From positions 124,001-188,000 of the forward strand of contig NZ_VORS01000003.1 of assembly GCF_007997075.1 (NCBI RefSeq): 64,000 nucleotides of DNA. The letters are read 5' to 3'. The position numbers and the translations under genes were made by a program. The DNA is from Polaribacter sp. IC073. GTDB lineage: Bacteria; Bacteroidota; Bacteroidia; Flavobacteriales; Flavobacteriaceae. Of the stretch, positions 9,492 to 17,306 are shown one piece after another (the stretch's first letter is position 1; each line of letters starts with the position of its first letter). Below the pieces are notes generated by a model that saw only the letters and a program-made list of their open reading frames with translations, ran no database searches and was not told the DNA's origin.

Positions 9492-10319
9492 CTATCGCAA
9501 ATTAAATTTCTGCTGCAAAGCCTGTAATTTATCTTTGTCAGACATTTTCTTTTTAGGCACCGTCATTCTATCTTTAATCTCTTTCAATACCTTTTTGGTG
9601 TACAACGGAAAATCTGCATTCTGCATCCAGTTATGATATCCTGGGTTTTCTTTAAATACCTCTACTACGGTTCTTCCTTTGTATTTTCCGAAAGAGAAAA
9701 CTTCTTGTTTCTCATCATTCATCAGAATAAAACCAGCAAAATCGGCTCTTTCTCCGTGTGTAGAAAATTCACTTAAAGCGTCTACAGAATTCTCTATATC
9801 TTTATATTTATCTAGTTGTGCCAACAAGATTTCATACGTTGCATTGGTGTCTGCTTCTGCACCATGCGCGCCTTCTAATTCTTTTCCGCAGTAAAACTGA
9901 TACCCAGCTCCTAACGTTCTTTGTTCTTTTTTATGAAAAATTACTTGCACGTCAATCGCTTTTCTATCTTTCATATTAAAATCGATACCTGCGCGCATTA
10001 ACTCTTCTGCTAAAAGAGGGATATCGAATCTATTAGAATTAAAACCAGCCAAATCACAACCTGCAATCATTTCACTAACTTGTTGTGCTAGCTCTTTAAA
10101 AGTTGGTTCTGAAGCTACTTTCTCATTGGTAATTCCGTGAACATCGATAGACCCTTGAGGTATTTCAATTTCCGGGTTTACCAACCACGTTTTACTTTCT
10201 TTATTTCCGTTAGGAAACACTTTTAAAACAGCAATTTCTACAATTCTGTCTGTTGCAATATTTACGCCTGTAGTTTCTAAATCGAAAAATACAATAGGTT
10301 TTGTTAAATTTAAGTTCAT
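9492..10319 (-). CDS. DnaQ-family 3'-5' exonuclease
   Basis: 275 residues. The DEDDh exonuclease motifs are visible: FFDLETTGVNIATDRIVEIA (Exo I), CDLAGFNSNRFDIPLL (Exo II) and HGAEADTNATYEIL (Exo III, with the His five residues before the Asp). It should remove nucleotides from DNA 3' ends; as a stand-alone protein it could be the proofreading subunit or a repair or RNA-processing nuclease. The last 90 residues (FSFGKYKGRTVVEVF, YHNWMQNADFPLYTK) resemble the small DUF3820/QSregVF domain often found with such exonucleases. Two metal ions would be held by the four acidic residues. Confidence 0.9.
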   Translation of the reverse strand: MNLNLTKPIVFFDLETTGVNIATDRIVEIAVLKVFPNGNKESKTWLVNPEIEIPQGSIDVHGITNEKVASEPTFKELAQQVSEMIAGCDLAGFNSNRFDIPLLAEELMRAGIDFNMKDRKAIDVQVIFHKKEQRTLGAGYQFYCGKELEGAHGAEADTNATYEILLAQLDKYKDIENSVDALSEFSTHGERADFAGFILMNDEKQEVFSFGKYKGRTVVEVFKENPGYHNWMQNADFPLYTKKVLKEIKDRMTVPKKKMSDKDKLQALQQKFNLR

Positions 10320-10344
10320 TCTTTATTGTTCGTGAAATTTGTAA

Positions 10345-10426
10345 CCTCTCGATTGCGCTCGAAGAGACATTTTGTATGCTCCGCTAAAGTAGTCATATAA
10401 TTGTTCGTTCGAGCGCAGTCAAGAAC
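10345..10426. repeat. Inverted pair of a dispersed TGCGCTCGA repeat
   Basis: The arms GATTGCGCTCGAA (10351-10363) and TTCGAGCGCAGTC (10408-10420) are reverse complements at 12 of 13 bases, separated by 44 bases. A related single unit lies at 3624-3645. The pair lies between PPK2 and the exonuclease, where it could fold into a long RNA hairpin ending the PPK2 transcript. No T-tract is present. Confidence 0.55.
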
Positions 10427-11280
10427 TATTCGTTGTTTAATTGTTCTTTAAACTCATCTATTCTTACCGCAACTTTTTCTGGTAATTCTGGTGCTTTAAA
10501 ATCGTATTTATCTAATTCTTTTTGCAAAATTTCTGCCAAAATATATCTAGCAGAATCTTTATCATCCGCAGGAATTATAAACCAAGGTGCATTTTCTTTT
10601 GAAGTACTATTTAATAAATCTTCATAACAAAACTGATACTTGTCCCACAACTTGCGTTCTTTTAAATCGCCTACAGAAAATTTCCAATTTTTCTCTGGAA
10701 TGTTCAACCTTCTTAACAGCCTATTTTTTTGTTCGTCTTTAGACAGATTTAAGAAAAATTTTAGCACAATAGTTCCGTTTTTTGCTAAATGACTTTCAAA
10801 ATCATTTATTCTTTCCATGCGATCATGATAAAAAGCATCGTCTAAATCTTCTATTTCTTTAATATTCGGAATGTTTTCACCAAAAACATATTCAGGATGC
10901 ACTCTTGTTACCAACACATTTTCATAATGCGTTCTGTTAAAAACGCCTATTTTTCCTTTTGCTGGCAATGCAATATAATGTCTCCACAAAAAATCATGCT
11001 TCAACTCTAATTCTGTTGGCACTTTAAAACTATGTACTTCTACGCCACGTGCATTTACATCTTTAAAAACTTCTCTAATTAAGCTATCTTTCCCAGAAGT
11101 ATCCATTCCTTGCAAGCAAATTAACACACTATACTTGCCTTCTGCGTACATAGTGTCTTGCGTTTCACTTAACTTTTTTCGAAGTTTTTTTAGCTTCTTT
11201 TTAGCCTCTTCTAAAACCTCTTTTGTATCAAAATTTTTCAATTTAATACTTGTTGAAACTTTATATTTCTCTAAATTCAT
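10426..11280 (-). CDS. ppk2: Polyphosphate kinase 2 family protein
   Basis: 284 residues. PPK2 enzymes transfer phosphate between polyphosphate and nucleotides in the cytoplasm. The P-loop-like QGMDTSGKDSLIREVF near residue 58 and the lid region FNRTHYENVLVTRVHPEY near residue 118 are diagnostic. The protein is the single-domain type used for nucleoside mono- or diphosphate phosphorylation with polyphosphate; the class (I, II or III) cannot be set without alignment. A TTG-N17-TATCTTTA promoter precedes it on the minus strand. Confidence 0.92.
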   Translation of the reverse strand: MNLEKYKVSTSIKLKNFDTKEVLEEAKKKLKKLRKKLSETQDTMYAEGKYSVLICLQGMDTSGKDSLIREVFKDVNARGVEVHSFKVPTELELKHDFLWRHYIALPAKGKIGVFNRTHYENVLVTRVHPEYVFGENIPNIKEIEDLDDAFYHDRMERINDFESHLAKNGTIVLKFFLNLSKDEQKNRLLRRLNIPEKNWKFSVGDLKERKLWDKYQFCYEDLLNSTSKENAPWFIIPADDKDSARYILAEILQKELDKYDFKAPELPEKVAVRIDEFKEQLNNE

Positions 11281-11299
11281 ACGCGGTTCTATTAATATT

Positions 11300-11327
11300 T
11301 AAAGATAAAAAAAATAAACTTTTTCAA
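11300..11327 (-). promoter_or_regulatory. Predicted promoter of the PPK2 gene
   Basis: Read on the minus strand, TTG (plus 11325-11327) is followed after 17 bases by TATCTTTA (plus 11300-11307), one base off the Bacteroidota core TAnnTTTG. The PPK2 ATG lies about 20 bases downstream of the core. Confidence 0.5.
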
Positions 11328-11412
11328 CGCTACTTTTAGCTATTGTTTAACAAAACATTTAAAAATAATAAAAGATAAATACAAGTTAGCAAAGAAGGAA
11401 TTTTATAGTTCT

Positions 11413-11420
11413 TACCTTTG
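11413..11420 (+). promoter_or_regulatory. Predicted -10 core of the sodC promoter
   Basis: TACCTTTG matches TAnnTTTG and ends 22 bases before the sodC ATG. No TTG is present at the expected distance upstream, so only the -10 core is supported. Confidence 0.55.
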
Positions 11421-11442
11421 AATTATTAACTTTAAATATTAA

Positions 11443-11967
11443 ATGATGAAAACCTTAAAAAAATTCGGAATTCTTTTATTCTCAACACTACTATTAGCTT
11501 CTTGTGCTACTGATAAAAAGAAAGCAATTGCAACAATAGAAGCAAGAAGTGGTAGTGACGTTTCTGGAACTGTCACTTTTATAGAAAAAGACGGGGTTGT
11601 AACTATGAAAGCGGAACTTTCTGGTCTTTCTGAAGGAAACCACGCCATTCATATTCACGAAATTGCAGATTGTTCTGCACCTGATGGAAAATCTGCCGGA
11701 GGACATTGGAATCCTACAGACAAAAATCACGGAAAATGGATGCAAGAACCTTTTCACGTTGGTGATATTGGAAACTTAGTGGTGGGCAAAGACGGAACAG
11801 GAACCATCGAAAGAGAAACTAATTTATGGGCTGTTGGTGGTAAAGATGTGAATAAAAATATTGTTGGACATGCCATAATTATTCACGAAGGTCCAGATGA
11901 TTTTAGTTCTCAACCTTCTGGCGCAGCAGGACCAAGAATTGGTTGCGGGGCAATTATTAGAAAATAA
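11443..11967 (+). CDS. sodC: Cu/Zn superoxide dismutase family lipoprotein
   Basis: 174 residues. A lipoprotein signal ends LLLASC at Cys21, so the enzyme should be anchored in the envelope, where it converts superoxide to hydrogen peroxide and oxygen. Metal ligands of the family are present: NHAIHIHEIADCS (two Cu His and a disulphide Cys), GGHWNPTDKNHGKW (bridging and Zn His), and GHAIIIHEGPDDF (Cu His, Zn Asp region). The C-terminal GPRIGCGAI holds the active-site Arg and the second disulphide Cys. It is transcribed alone, with a -10 core upstream and a strong terminator just after the stop. Confidence 0.95.
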   Translation: MMKTLKKFGILLFSTLLLASCATDKKKAIATIEARSGSDVSGTVTFIEKDGVVTMKAELSGLSEGNHAIHIHEIADCSAPDGKSAGGHWNPTDKNHGKWMQEPFHVGDIGNLVVGKDGTGTIERETNLWAVGGKDVNKNIVGHAIIIHEGPDDFSSQPSGAAGPRIGCGAIIRK

Positions 11968-11988
11968 AAAACATTAAATAGCGTATAG

Positions 11989-12017
11989 AAAAACCGAGCG
12001 AAAGCTTGGTTTTTTTT
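11989..12017 (+). terminator. Rho-independent terminator of sodC
   Basis: ACCGAGC, a GAAA tetraloop, then GCTTGGT followed by eight T. The stem is seven pairs with one G-T, extended by flanking A-T pairs. Confidence 0.85.
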
Positions 12018-12155
12018 GTTTTAAAAACAAATAGTTTCAGACTCGATTTTATTCTTAAAAAAAAGATAACTTCGCTAAGTGCTGATATTAAGTTATTAAA
12101 AATAAAACCTATTCGTATTAACGTTATGTATCTGCGCAATTTAAACGAACTGAAA

Positions 12156-12569
12156 ATGAAAAGTAGTCTTATACTATTCTTGTTTTTTTCACTCATTACA
12201 TCTTGTAATAAGACTGACAAATTGAGGGAGTTAGAAAACCGAATAACTAGTCTTGAAAATCAAAATAAATTATTAGTGAACAGTTTAAACGCTGTACTGA
12301 ATTTATAAAACCTTTTAAGGTTTACGAGAAAATAGTTTTATCTGAATTAAAAAATTCACCAAATCAAATTATATCAGAGTATGAATTTTTAATAAAAGAT
12401 TATCCCAATTCCTTATGGAAACACCAAGCAAAAAAAAGAATTGAAAATATTGAGCGCAGAAAAAAATATTGGACTAAAAAAAAATGGATGGAAATTACCT
12501 AAAAAATCAAAAAAAACTGAATCTCTTAAAATAATTGAACCCATGGCTATAAGTTGTCCTGGATGTTAA
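12156..12569 (+). pseudogene. Small lipoprotein gene broken by two frameshifts
   Basis: The frame starting at 12156 encodes a lipoprotein signal (MKSSLILFLFFSLITSC) and a short coiled coil (LRELENRITSLENQNKLL), then stops at 12306. In the frame one base back, coding sense continues from about 12299: FIKPFKVYEKIVLSEL, then YEFLIKDYPNSLWKHQAKKR, which resembles a TPR/tol-pal type helix pair, to a stop at 12500. A second change within or just after an A9 run near 12476-12484 returns to the first frame: KLPKKSKKTESLKIIEP, ending CPGC at 12569. Both shifts would need to be undone for a protein of about 137 residues. It may be a true pseudogene or an assembly error, since the second site is a homopolymer. 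Confidence 0.7.
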
Positions 12570-12651
12570 AAAGAAGAAAACACATCATCCAATTAAAAAT
12601 TTACTTTTCCTTGCTTACTTAAGAAATTTCTAACGTACTTTTATCTGTGAT

Positions 12652-12765
12652 TTATTTTCTAAACCACAACTGTAAACACATAGCAACTGCTATAAAAAAT
12701 AAAAACCCTGAGCAAAATAAATTTGTGTAGAATTTTAAACTATTTAAAACTAAGAATATTTTCAC
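12652..12765 (-). CDS. Possible 37-residue membrane protein (GTG start)
   Basis: A short frame read on the minus strand from a GTG: MKIFLVLNSLKFYTNLFCSG, then FLFFIAVAMCLQLWFRK and TAA. It starts 22 bases after the stop of the thioredoxin lipoprotein gene on the same strand and would be cotranscribed. The sequence is a plausible single membrane helix with basic ends (Lys2, Lys12, Arg36, Lys37). No homologue is recognised and the start has no clear ribosome-binding site, so this remains a candidate. Confidence 0.4.
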   Translation of the reverse strand: MKIFLVLNSLKFYTNLFCSGFLFFIAVAMCLQLWFRK

Positions 12766-12787
12766 TTTAATTGTATCAAAGAATCTA

Positions 12788-13309
12788 CTACTCTAAAAAA
12801 GCTTGCAACTCTAATTCTAACGTTTCAAAAGTAAAAGATTGCTCATAAAACTTTCGTTTATTTTTATTGTAAATTAAGGTTGCTGGTATTGCTCCAGACC
12901 AAGTAGAATCGATTGCTTTGATCCAAATATCTTCATTAACATCGTCTAATAAAACAACTTTAGATTGTATATTTCTCTTTGCTAAAAAAGGAATTAACTT
13001 ACGCGTTATCTGTTTCGGAAAATCTAAACTCACTAACAATACCGCTACATTTTTAGAAGCATATTCTTTATTCAGTTTTTCAAAATCTGGCAGTTCTTTA
13101 ACACAAGGCGCACACCAAGTTGCCCAAAAATTAACAACATACGTTTTGCCATCATTTTTTTCTAGCAAAGGTTTTAACTCTTTATATGTATACGTTTTAA
13201 CAGTAATTGCTGAAGTGCTTAGTGCTTCTTTCTCTTTTTTAGCAACTTCTTTTTTACAAGAAACAATTCCTAAAAAAATAAAGCACAGAAAAATTGATTT
13301 TAATTTCAT
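12788..13309 (-). CDS. TlpA-family thioredoxin-like lipoprotein
   Basis: 173 residues. A lipobox FLGIVSC puts the lipid-modified Cys at residue 18. The thioredoxin-fold active site is NFWATWCAPCVKELPDF with the redox pair Cys66/Cys69. A lipoprotein TlpA/ResA-like protein acts outside the cytoplasm in disulphide reduction, for example in cytochrome c maturation. It lacks the cis-Pro motif in the strict form, but GAIPATLIYN near residue 135 contains the expected Pro before Ala-Thr. Transcribed on the minus strand, possibly with the small membrane protein downstream. Confidence 0.9.
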   Translation of the reverse strand: MKLKSIFLCFIFLGIVSCKKEVAKKEKEALSTSAITVKTYTYKELKPLLEKNDGKTYVVNFWATWCAPCVKELPDFEKLNKEYASKNVAVLLVSLDFPKQITRKLIPFLAKRNIQSKVVLLDDVNEDIWIKAIDSTWSGAIPATLIYNKNKRKFYEQSFTFETLELELQAFLE

Positions 13310-13364
13310 TCTATAAAATTACATATTAATTGATAACGAAGTAAAGAATTAACTGATTCTTAAC

Positions 13365-13400
13365 AAAAAGCCTCATTAATAACAATTAACGAGGCTTTTT
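13365..13400 (-). terminator. Rho-independent terminator of the S1/P1 nuclease gene
   Basis: AAAAAGCCTC (13366-13375) and GAGGCTTTTT (13391-13400) form a ten-pair stem with a 15-base loop. Read on the minus strand it ends in a T-run, 22 bases past the nuclease stop; it can also act on the plus strand. Confidence 0.8.
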
Positions 13401-13421
13401 AAACATTATTTATTTCTAGGT

Positions 13422-14204
13422 TTAACAGAAAATATCATTCAATATTTTTGCCAAACGAATTCCTCCTCTTTGCAACTGATCTCTAACGGTACCAAAATGA
13501 TCGTACGAATATCTGTAGCTTAACTTCTCTCCAACTTCCACAGAATTGTATACTTTTTTTGTTACTTCATGAATTTCATCTACCCATTCTACTAAGGTTC
13601 CTGCTTCAATAGCTGCTATTTGTTTTTTAGATAAATCTCTCGCATTATCTGCCAATTCTAAATAACTCATATTCCAGTTCTCAATCATTTTTGTATCCCA
13701 AACCGAATGTAAATTTGCTCCTTGACCAAACCATTGCACTTGTATTGTATTCCCACCTTTATCTTCTCTTTGCCCAATGTGCATCGGTTGATGTAAATCT
13801 CCCACAAAATGAATTAACATTTTTAAATGAAACGTTTTATCTTCATCAGAACTATTTTTATCCTTTAAAACTTCGATACATTTATTAATTCCGGTAACAA
13901 TATCTCCCTTTGGGTTTTTGGCTGTATCTGCATAAGATTCATCCAAATCCATATTTACATAATGCCAAGAAGAATATTTCCTAAAAGCTTTGTCAGATTT
14001 TATTTCATCAGCATAAGTAGATACAAATGCTAAACTTTGCCCATTTAAAATTTTATCTATTTTTCTTTTTGCCTTTTTCTTCAAATGGTTTTCGGCAATT
14101 TTACCTGTTACTCTGTGTCCATTCTGTCCCCAAAAAATAATCTCTTCTGTAGCTGGTTTTGCAACAAAAAAGAAAGATATCAATAAAAGTAATTTAAGTT
14201 TCAT
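13422..14204 (-). CDS. S1/P1-type zinc-dependent nuclease
   Basis: 260 residues with a signal peptide ahead of the mature Trp (IIFWGQNGHRVTG). S1/P1 nucleases cleave single-stranded DNA and RNA and remove 3' phosphates, using three zinc ions outside the cytoplasm. All nine family ligands can be seen: Trp and His in WGQNGH, Asp in TYADEIK, His in SSWHYVN, His, Asp and His in IHFVGDLHQPMH, and His and Asp in LHSVWD; the ninth is the N-terminal amino group region. The length matches fungal P1 and plant homologues. Likely used for phosphate or nucleotide scavenging. Confidence 0.93.
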   Translation of the reverse strand: MKLKLLLLISFFFVAKPATEEIIFWGQNGHRVTGKIAENHLKKKAKRKIDKILNGQSLAFVSTYADEIKSDKAFRKYSSWHYVNMDLDESYADTAKNPKGDIVTGINKCIEVLKDKNSSDEDKTFHLKMLIHFVGDLHQPMHIGQREDKGGNTIQVQWFGQGANLHSVWDTKMIENWNMSYLELADNARDLSKKQIAAIEAGTLVEWVDEIHEVTKKVYNSVEVGEKLSYRYSYDHFGTVRDQLQRGGIRLAKILNDIFC

Positions 14205-14261
14205 CTTTAGAATTTTATATATTTTTTTTGCGAAGTTATAAAAAATATAATTTAAAATTAT

Positions 14262-14293
14262 TTGGAAACCAATAAAATAATTCGATATATTTG
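14262..14293 (+). promoter_or_regulatory. Predicted promoter of the SPFH operon
   Basis: TTG at 14262-14264, a 21-base spacer, then TATATTTG at 14286-14293, an exact match to TAnnTTTG. The start codon at 14329 lies about 30 bases past the expected start of transcription. Confidence 0.65.
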
Positions 14294-14328
14294 TGATATC
14301 ATTTTAATATCAAACTTAAACAAACACA

Positions 14329-15189
14329 ATGAAATCAGAAAAAATCATCAAGCCAGCCAACGGTTATTTAATGTTAATAATTGTTCTTATCTTATTTTTT
14401 GGAAGTATTGCCATTGCAATTCAGCAAAAAAACCCTGTTTACATCTTAGCAACAGTGATCGCTTTTATTGGCTTTTTCGGTTTCATATTGGTAAACCCCA
14501 ACACTTCTAAAGTAGTTTTATTATTTGGGAAATACGTAGGAACCATTAAAGAAAACGGTTTGTATTGGGCAAATCCTTTTTTCAGAAAGAAAGCCATTTC
14601 TTTAAGAGCCAGTAATTTTGATAGCGAACGCCTAAAAGTAAATGACAAATTAGGAAACCCAATAATGATTTCTACTATTTTAGTTTGGCGTGTTACAGAT
14701 ACTTACAAAGCTGCTTTTGACGTAGATAATTATGAGAACTTTGTACGCGTACAAACGGATGCTGCGGTAAGAAAATTGGCAAGCATGTACCCTTATGATA
14801 ATTTTGCTGATGAAGGTTCTGATGAAGACATTATATTGCGTTCTAGTGTAAATGAAGTTTCTGAAGCTTTAGAAAAAGAAATTGACGAGCGTTTGTCTAT
14901 TGCAGGAATCGAAGTTTTAGAGGCAAGAATTGGGTATTTAGCCTATGCGCAAGAAATTGCTTCTGCCATGTTAAAAAGACAGCAAGCAACTGCAATTGTT
15001 GCAGCAAGACATAAAATTGTACAAGGTGCTGTTGAAATGGTAGAAATGGCTTTATATGAATTAAATAAAAGAAAAATTGTGGAATTAGACGACGAGCGCA
15101 AAGCTGCAATGGTAAGTAATTTACTAGTTATTTTATGCGGAGACAAAGAAGCTTCTCCTGTTGTAAATGCAGGTACTTTAAGTCATTAA
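14329..15189 (+). CDS. SPFH/band 7 domain membrane protein
   Basis: 286 residues. Two hydrophobic segments at residues 13-33 and 39-58 anchor it to the inner membrane. The SPFH domain follows (KVVLLFGKYVGTIKENGLYW, then ILVWRVTDTYKAAFDVDNYE, then EIDERLSIAGIEVLEARIGY). Band 7 proteins form ring-shaped oligomers that organise membrane microdomains and guard proteases. The C-terminal helix is short (GAVEMVEMALYELNKR). It opens a compact operon running to an Arc-like regulator gene. Confidence 0.92.
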   Translation: MKSEKIIKPANGYLMLIIVLILFFGSIAIAIQQKNPVYILATVIAFIGFFGFILVNPNTSKVVLLFGKYVGTIKENGLYWANPFFRKKAISLRASNFDSERLKVNDKLGNPIMISTILVWRVTDTYKAAFDVDNYENFVRVQTDAAVRKLASMYPYDNFADEGSDEDIILRSSVNEVSEALEKEIDERLSIAGIEVLEARIGYLAYAQEIASAMLKRQQATAIVAARHKIVQGAVEMVEMALYELNKRKIVELDDERKAAMVSNLLVILCGDKEASPVVNAGTLSH

Positions 15190-15238
15190 ATTAGGGGTTC
15201 GTAGAAATTTCTAAATTTAGAAGCTAAAAAAACAAATA

Positions 15239-15397
15239 ATGAAAGAGTATAAACTAGTTGAACTAAAATTAGGTTTTAGAAATAGAATTCAAAAATTTGA
15301 AGATGTATTGAATCAACATGCCAGAGAAGGATGGGTTTTAAAAGAAATACCTCAAGGCTGGAATTCTATTATTTTAGAAAGAAATAAAAATAGATAA
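15239..15397 (+). CDS. DUF4177 domain-containing small protein
   Basis: 52 residues: MKEYKLVELKLG near the start, then EDVLNQHAREGWVLKEI, and ILERNKNR at the end. The pattern of a beta strand, a helix ending in 'EGW', and two more strands is the DUF4177 signature (about 50 residues, function unknown). It lies 49 bases after the SPFH gene and 2 bases before the next gene, so it is part of the same operon. In flavobacteria a DUF4177 protein commonly sits beside an SPFH protein. Confidence 0.8.
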   Translation: MKEYKLVELKLGFRNRIQKFEDVLNQHAREGWVLKEIPQGWNSIILERNKNR

Positions 15398-15399
15398 AA

Positions 15400-15900
15400 A
15401 TGAAAGTGTTTAAAGAAGAACAACGTTTTACGCAAACTTGGTTAATAATTATATTGGCGGTTAGTATCATTGTACCTATTACTGTTGTAATTAAAAAGTA
15501 TTTAGAAGTAGATTCGAATCTTTCTACTACTAAATTTGTATTGACTTTAATAGGGATTTTGGTTTCTGTTGCTATTGTTTTCTCCTTTAAACTAATCACT
15601 AGAATTGATGAAAAAGGCATTCACTATCAGTTTTTTCCTTTTCATTTTTCCTTAAAAACCATTTCTTGGAATGAAATTTCGAAAGCAGGTGTAAGAACCT
15701 ACCTTCCCATTAGCGAGTTTGGTGGCTGGGGTTTAAGAGGTGGCTTTTTTTTTAACAAAGGAAAAGAAAAAGCAGTAAATGTTTCTGGTGATATTGGCAT
15801 TCAATTAATCCTTAAAAATGGAGAAAAATTATTAATTGGAACACAGAAAAAACAGGAAGCAGCACATGTTTTAAAGACGTATAAAAATAAAATAGTATGA
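15400..15900 (+). CDS. Membrane protein of unknown function (PH-like)
   Basis: 166 residues. Two hydrophobic segments at residues 13-32 and 43-63 are followed by a beta-rich soluble part (RIDEKGIHYQFFPF, KTISWNEISKAGVRTY, GIQLILKNGEKLLIGTQKK) resembling the bacterial PH-like domain found after paired helices. It overlaps the next gene by four bases (ATGA), so translation is likely coupled. Function not known; the operon suggests a membrane role. Confidence 0.65.
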   Translation: MKVFKEEQRFTQTWLIIILAVSIIVPITVVIKKYLEVDSNLSTTKFVLTLIGILVSVAIVFSFKLITRIDEKGIHYQFFPFHFSLKTISWNEISKAGVRTYLPISEFGGWGLRGGFFFNKGKEKAVNVSGDIGIQLILKNGEKLLIGTQKKQEAAHVLKTYKNKIV

Positions 15901-16379
15901 TTGCTTATAAAAACACCCATTTTTCAAACCTAGATTATATTTTGATAGCTTTAACTATTGTTTTATTAATTTTTTCTTGGGTATATATAATTATTTCTTA
16001 CAATTCTTTACCATCTATAATTGCTGTTCATTTTGACATTTTAGGAAAACCTAATGGGTATAACTCTAAAGAAAATATTTGGTTCGCTCCATTTGTTTCC
16101 ACAATACTTTCAGCTGGGTTTATATTAGGAGCAAAATATCAAAAAGTCGTTAGTTTTCCAAAACGAAAATTAAATGCTTTAGAAAAAAAATCAAATATAA
16201 AAACAATGATTTTCACAGCACTTCTATTGGCCACATTATGTCTACTAATAATACACACTATAATTAAATCTTCTAAAATAAAAGGATTAGAGTTACATTG
16301 GATAATGCCAATAGTTATAGGAATTATTTTAATATACCTAGCATTAGTATCCTTTTATAAATTTAAATCAATAAAATAG
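15897..16379 (+). CDS. DUF1648 domain-containing membrane protein
   Basis: 160 residues with four hydrophobic segments. Residues 29-52 (SYNSLPSIIAVHFDILGKPN) match the DUF1648 motif 'LP..ip.Hfn..G.pdg' found in SdpI-like membrane proteins and some transport-related proteins. SdpI-type proteins give immunity to toxins, but this protein lacks the additional domain needed to claim that. It starts inside the preceding gene's stop and ends one base before the hydrolase gene. Confidence 0.7.
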   Translation: MIAYKNTHFSNLDYILIALTIVLLIFSWVYIIISYNSLPSIIAVHFDILGKPNGYNSKENIWFAPFVSTILSAGFILGAKYQKVVSFPKRKLNALEKKSNIKTMIFTALLLATLCLLIIHTIIKSSKIKGLELHWIMPIVIGIILIYLALVSFYKFKSIK

Positions 16380-16380
16380 T

Positions 16381-17304
16381 ATGATTAGAATTATAAGCTA
16401 TTTCGTTATTTATTTATTCGGAGTTTCAGTGGCAATGGCGCAAGTGCAATCCGAAGAAATTACAATACACAACAAAGCAATTGAACTGCCCGGAACCTTA
16501 ACTTTTTCGAAAGAAAACACACCCTTAATTATCTGGGTTCATGGTTCTGGCCCTGTAGATAGAAACGGAAATCAGCCAGCACAAAACGTAAAAGCAAACT
16601 ATATTAAACAATTTAGAGATGCTGTAAATAAAGAAAATATTGGTTTTTTTAGTTATGATAAAAGAACGGCGAATAAAAACAACCAAGAGTTTTTAAAAAA
16701 TACACGTCTAAGAGATTTTGCTTTTGACGCTAAAGAAGTTATAACTTATTTTAAGAAGGATAAACGTTTTTCTAAAATCATATTAGTTGGACACAGTCAA
16801 GGTTCTTTAATTGCCATGTTGGCATCAAAAAATGTAGCTAAATACATTTCTCTTGCTGGCGCAGGAGAAACCATTGATCAAACAATTGTAAAACAAATTA
16901 GTAAAAACAACCCTACTTTAGGTGAAGCCGCACAACAACAATTTGATACATTAAGAGTGAAAGGAAAAATTAAAGTTATACATCCGTTTTTAATGAGTGT
17001 GTTTGCGAAACAAAATCAGTCTTTTTTATATTCTTGGATGCAACTAAATCCATTAGAAGAAATAAAAAAATTAACCATTCCTGTTTTAATTCTGAATGGT
17101 GATAAAGATTTGCAAGTAAATATTGAAGATGCAGAAGCATTGCATACAGCAAAACCAACTTCTAAATTGGTTATTATAGAAAACATGAATCATGTTTTAA
17201 AAGACATTATAAAAGAAGAAGACAATCTAAAATCTTATCATGCTTCGGCATATCCAATTTCAGAAAAACTAATTGAAACAATTGTTCAATTTGTAAAAAA
17301 GTAA
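16381..17304 (+). CDS. Secreted alpha/beta hydrolase
   Basis: 307 residues with a signal peptide (hydrophobic core, cut near AMAQ at residue 21). The oxyanion region is IIWVHGSGPVDRNGNQPAQN and the nucleophile elbow is LVGHSQGSLIAML, with Ser as nucleophile. LILNGDKDLQVN near residue 237 should hold the acid and ENMNHVLKD the catalytic His. Homologues include envelope esterases of the FrsA/DLH type; the substrate is not clear. It lies one base after the DUF1648 gene and 2 bases before the Arc gene. Confidence 0.88.
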   Translation: MIRIISYFVIYLFGVSVAMAQVQSEEITIHNKAIELPGTLTFSKENTPLIIWVHGSGPVDRNGNQPAQNVKANYIKQFRDAVNKENIGFFSYDKRTANKNNQEFLKNTRLRDFAFDAKEVITYFKKDKRFSKIILVGHSQGSLIAMLASKNVAKYISLAGAGETIDQTIVKQISKNNPTLGEAAQQQFDTLRVKGKIKVIHPFLMSVFAKQNQSFLYSWMQLNPLEEIKKLTIPVLILNGDKDLQVNIEDAEALHTAKPTSKLVIIENMNHVLKDIIKEEDNLKSYHASAYPISEKLIETIVQFVKK

Positions 17305-17306
17305 AA

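Noticed and set aside
12299..12484. Programmed frameshifting of the lipoprotein gene
   Set aside because: Two shifts in opposite directions, the first without a slippery heptamer; decay or sequence error is simpler.
14262..14510. 82-residue open frame starting METNKII, overlapping the SPFH gene
   Set aside because: It runs across the promoter core at 14286-14293 and then through the SPFH gene in another frame; no protein-like pattern.
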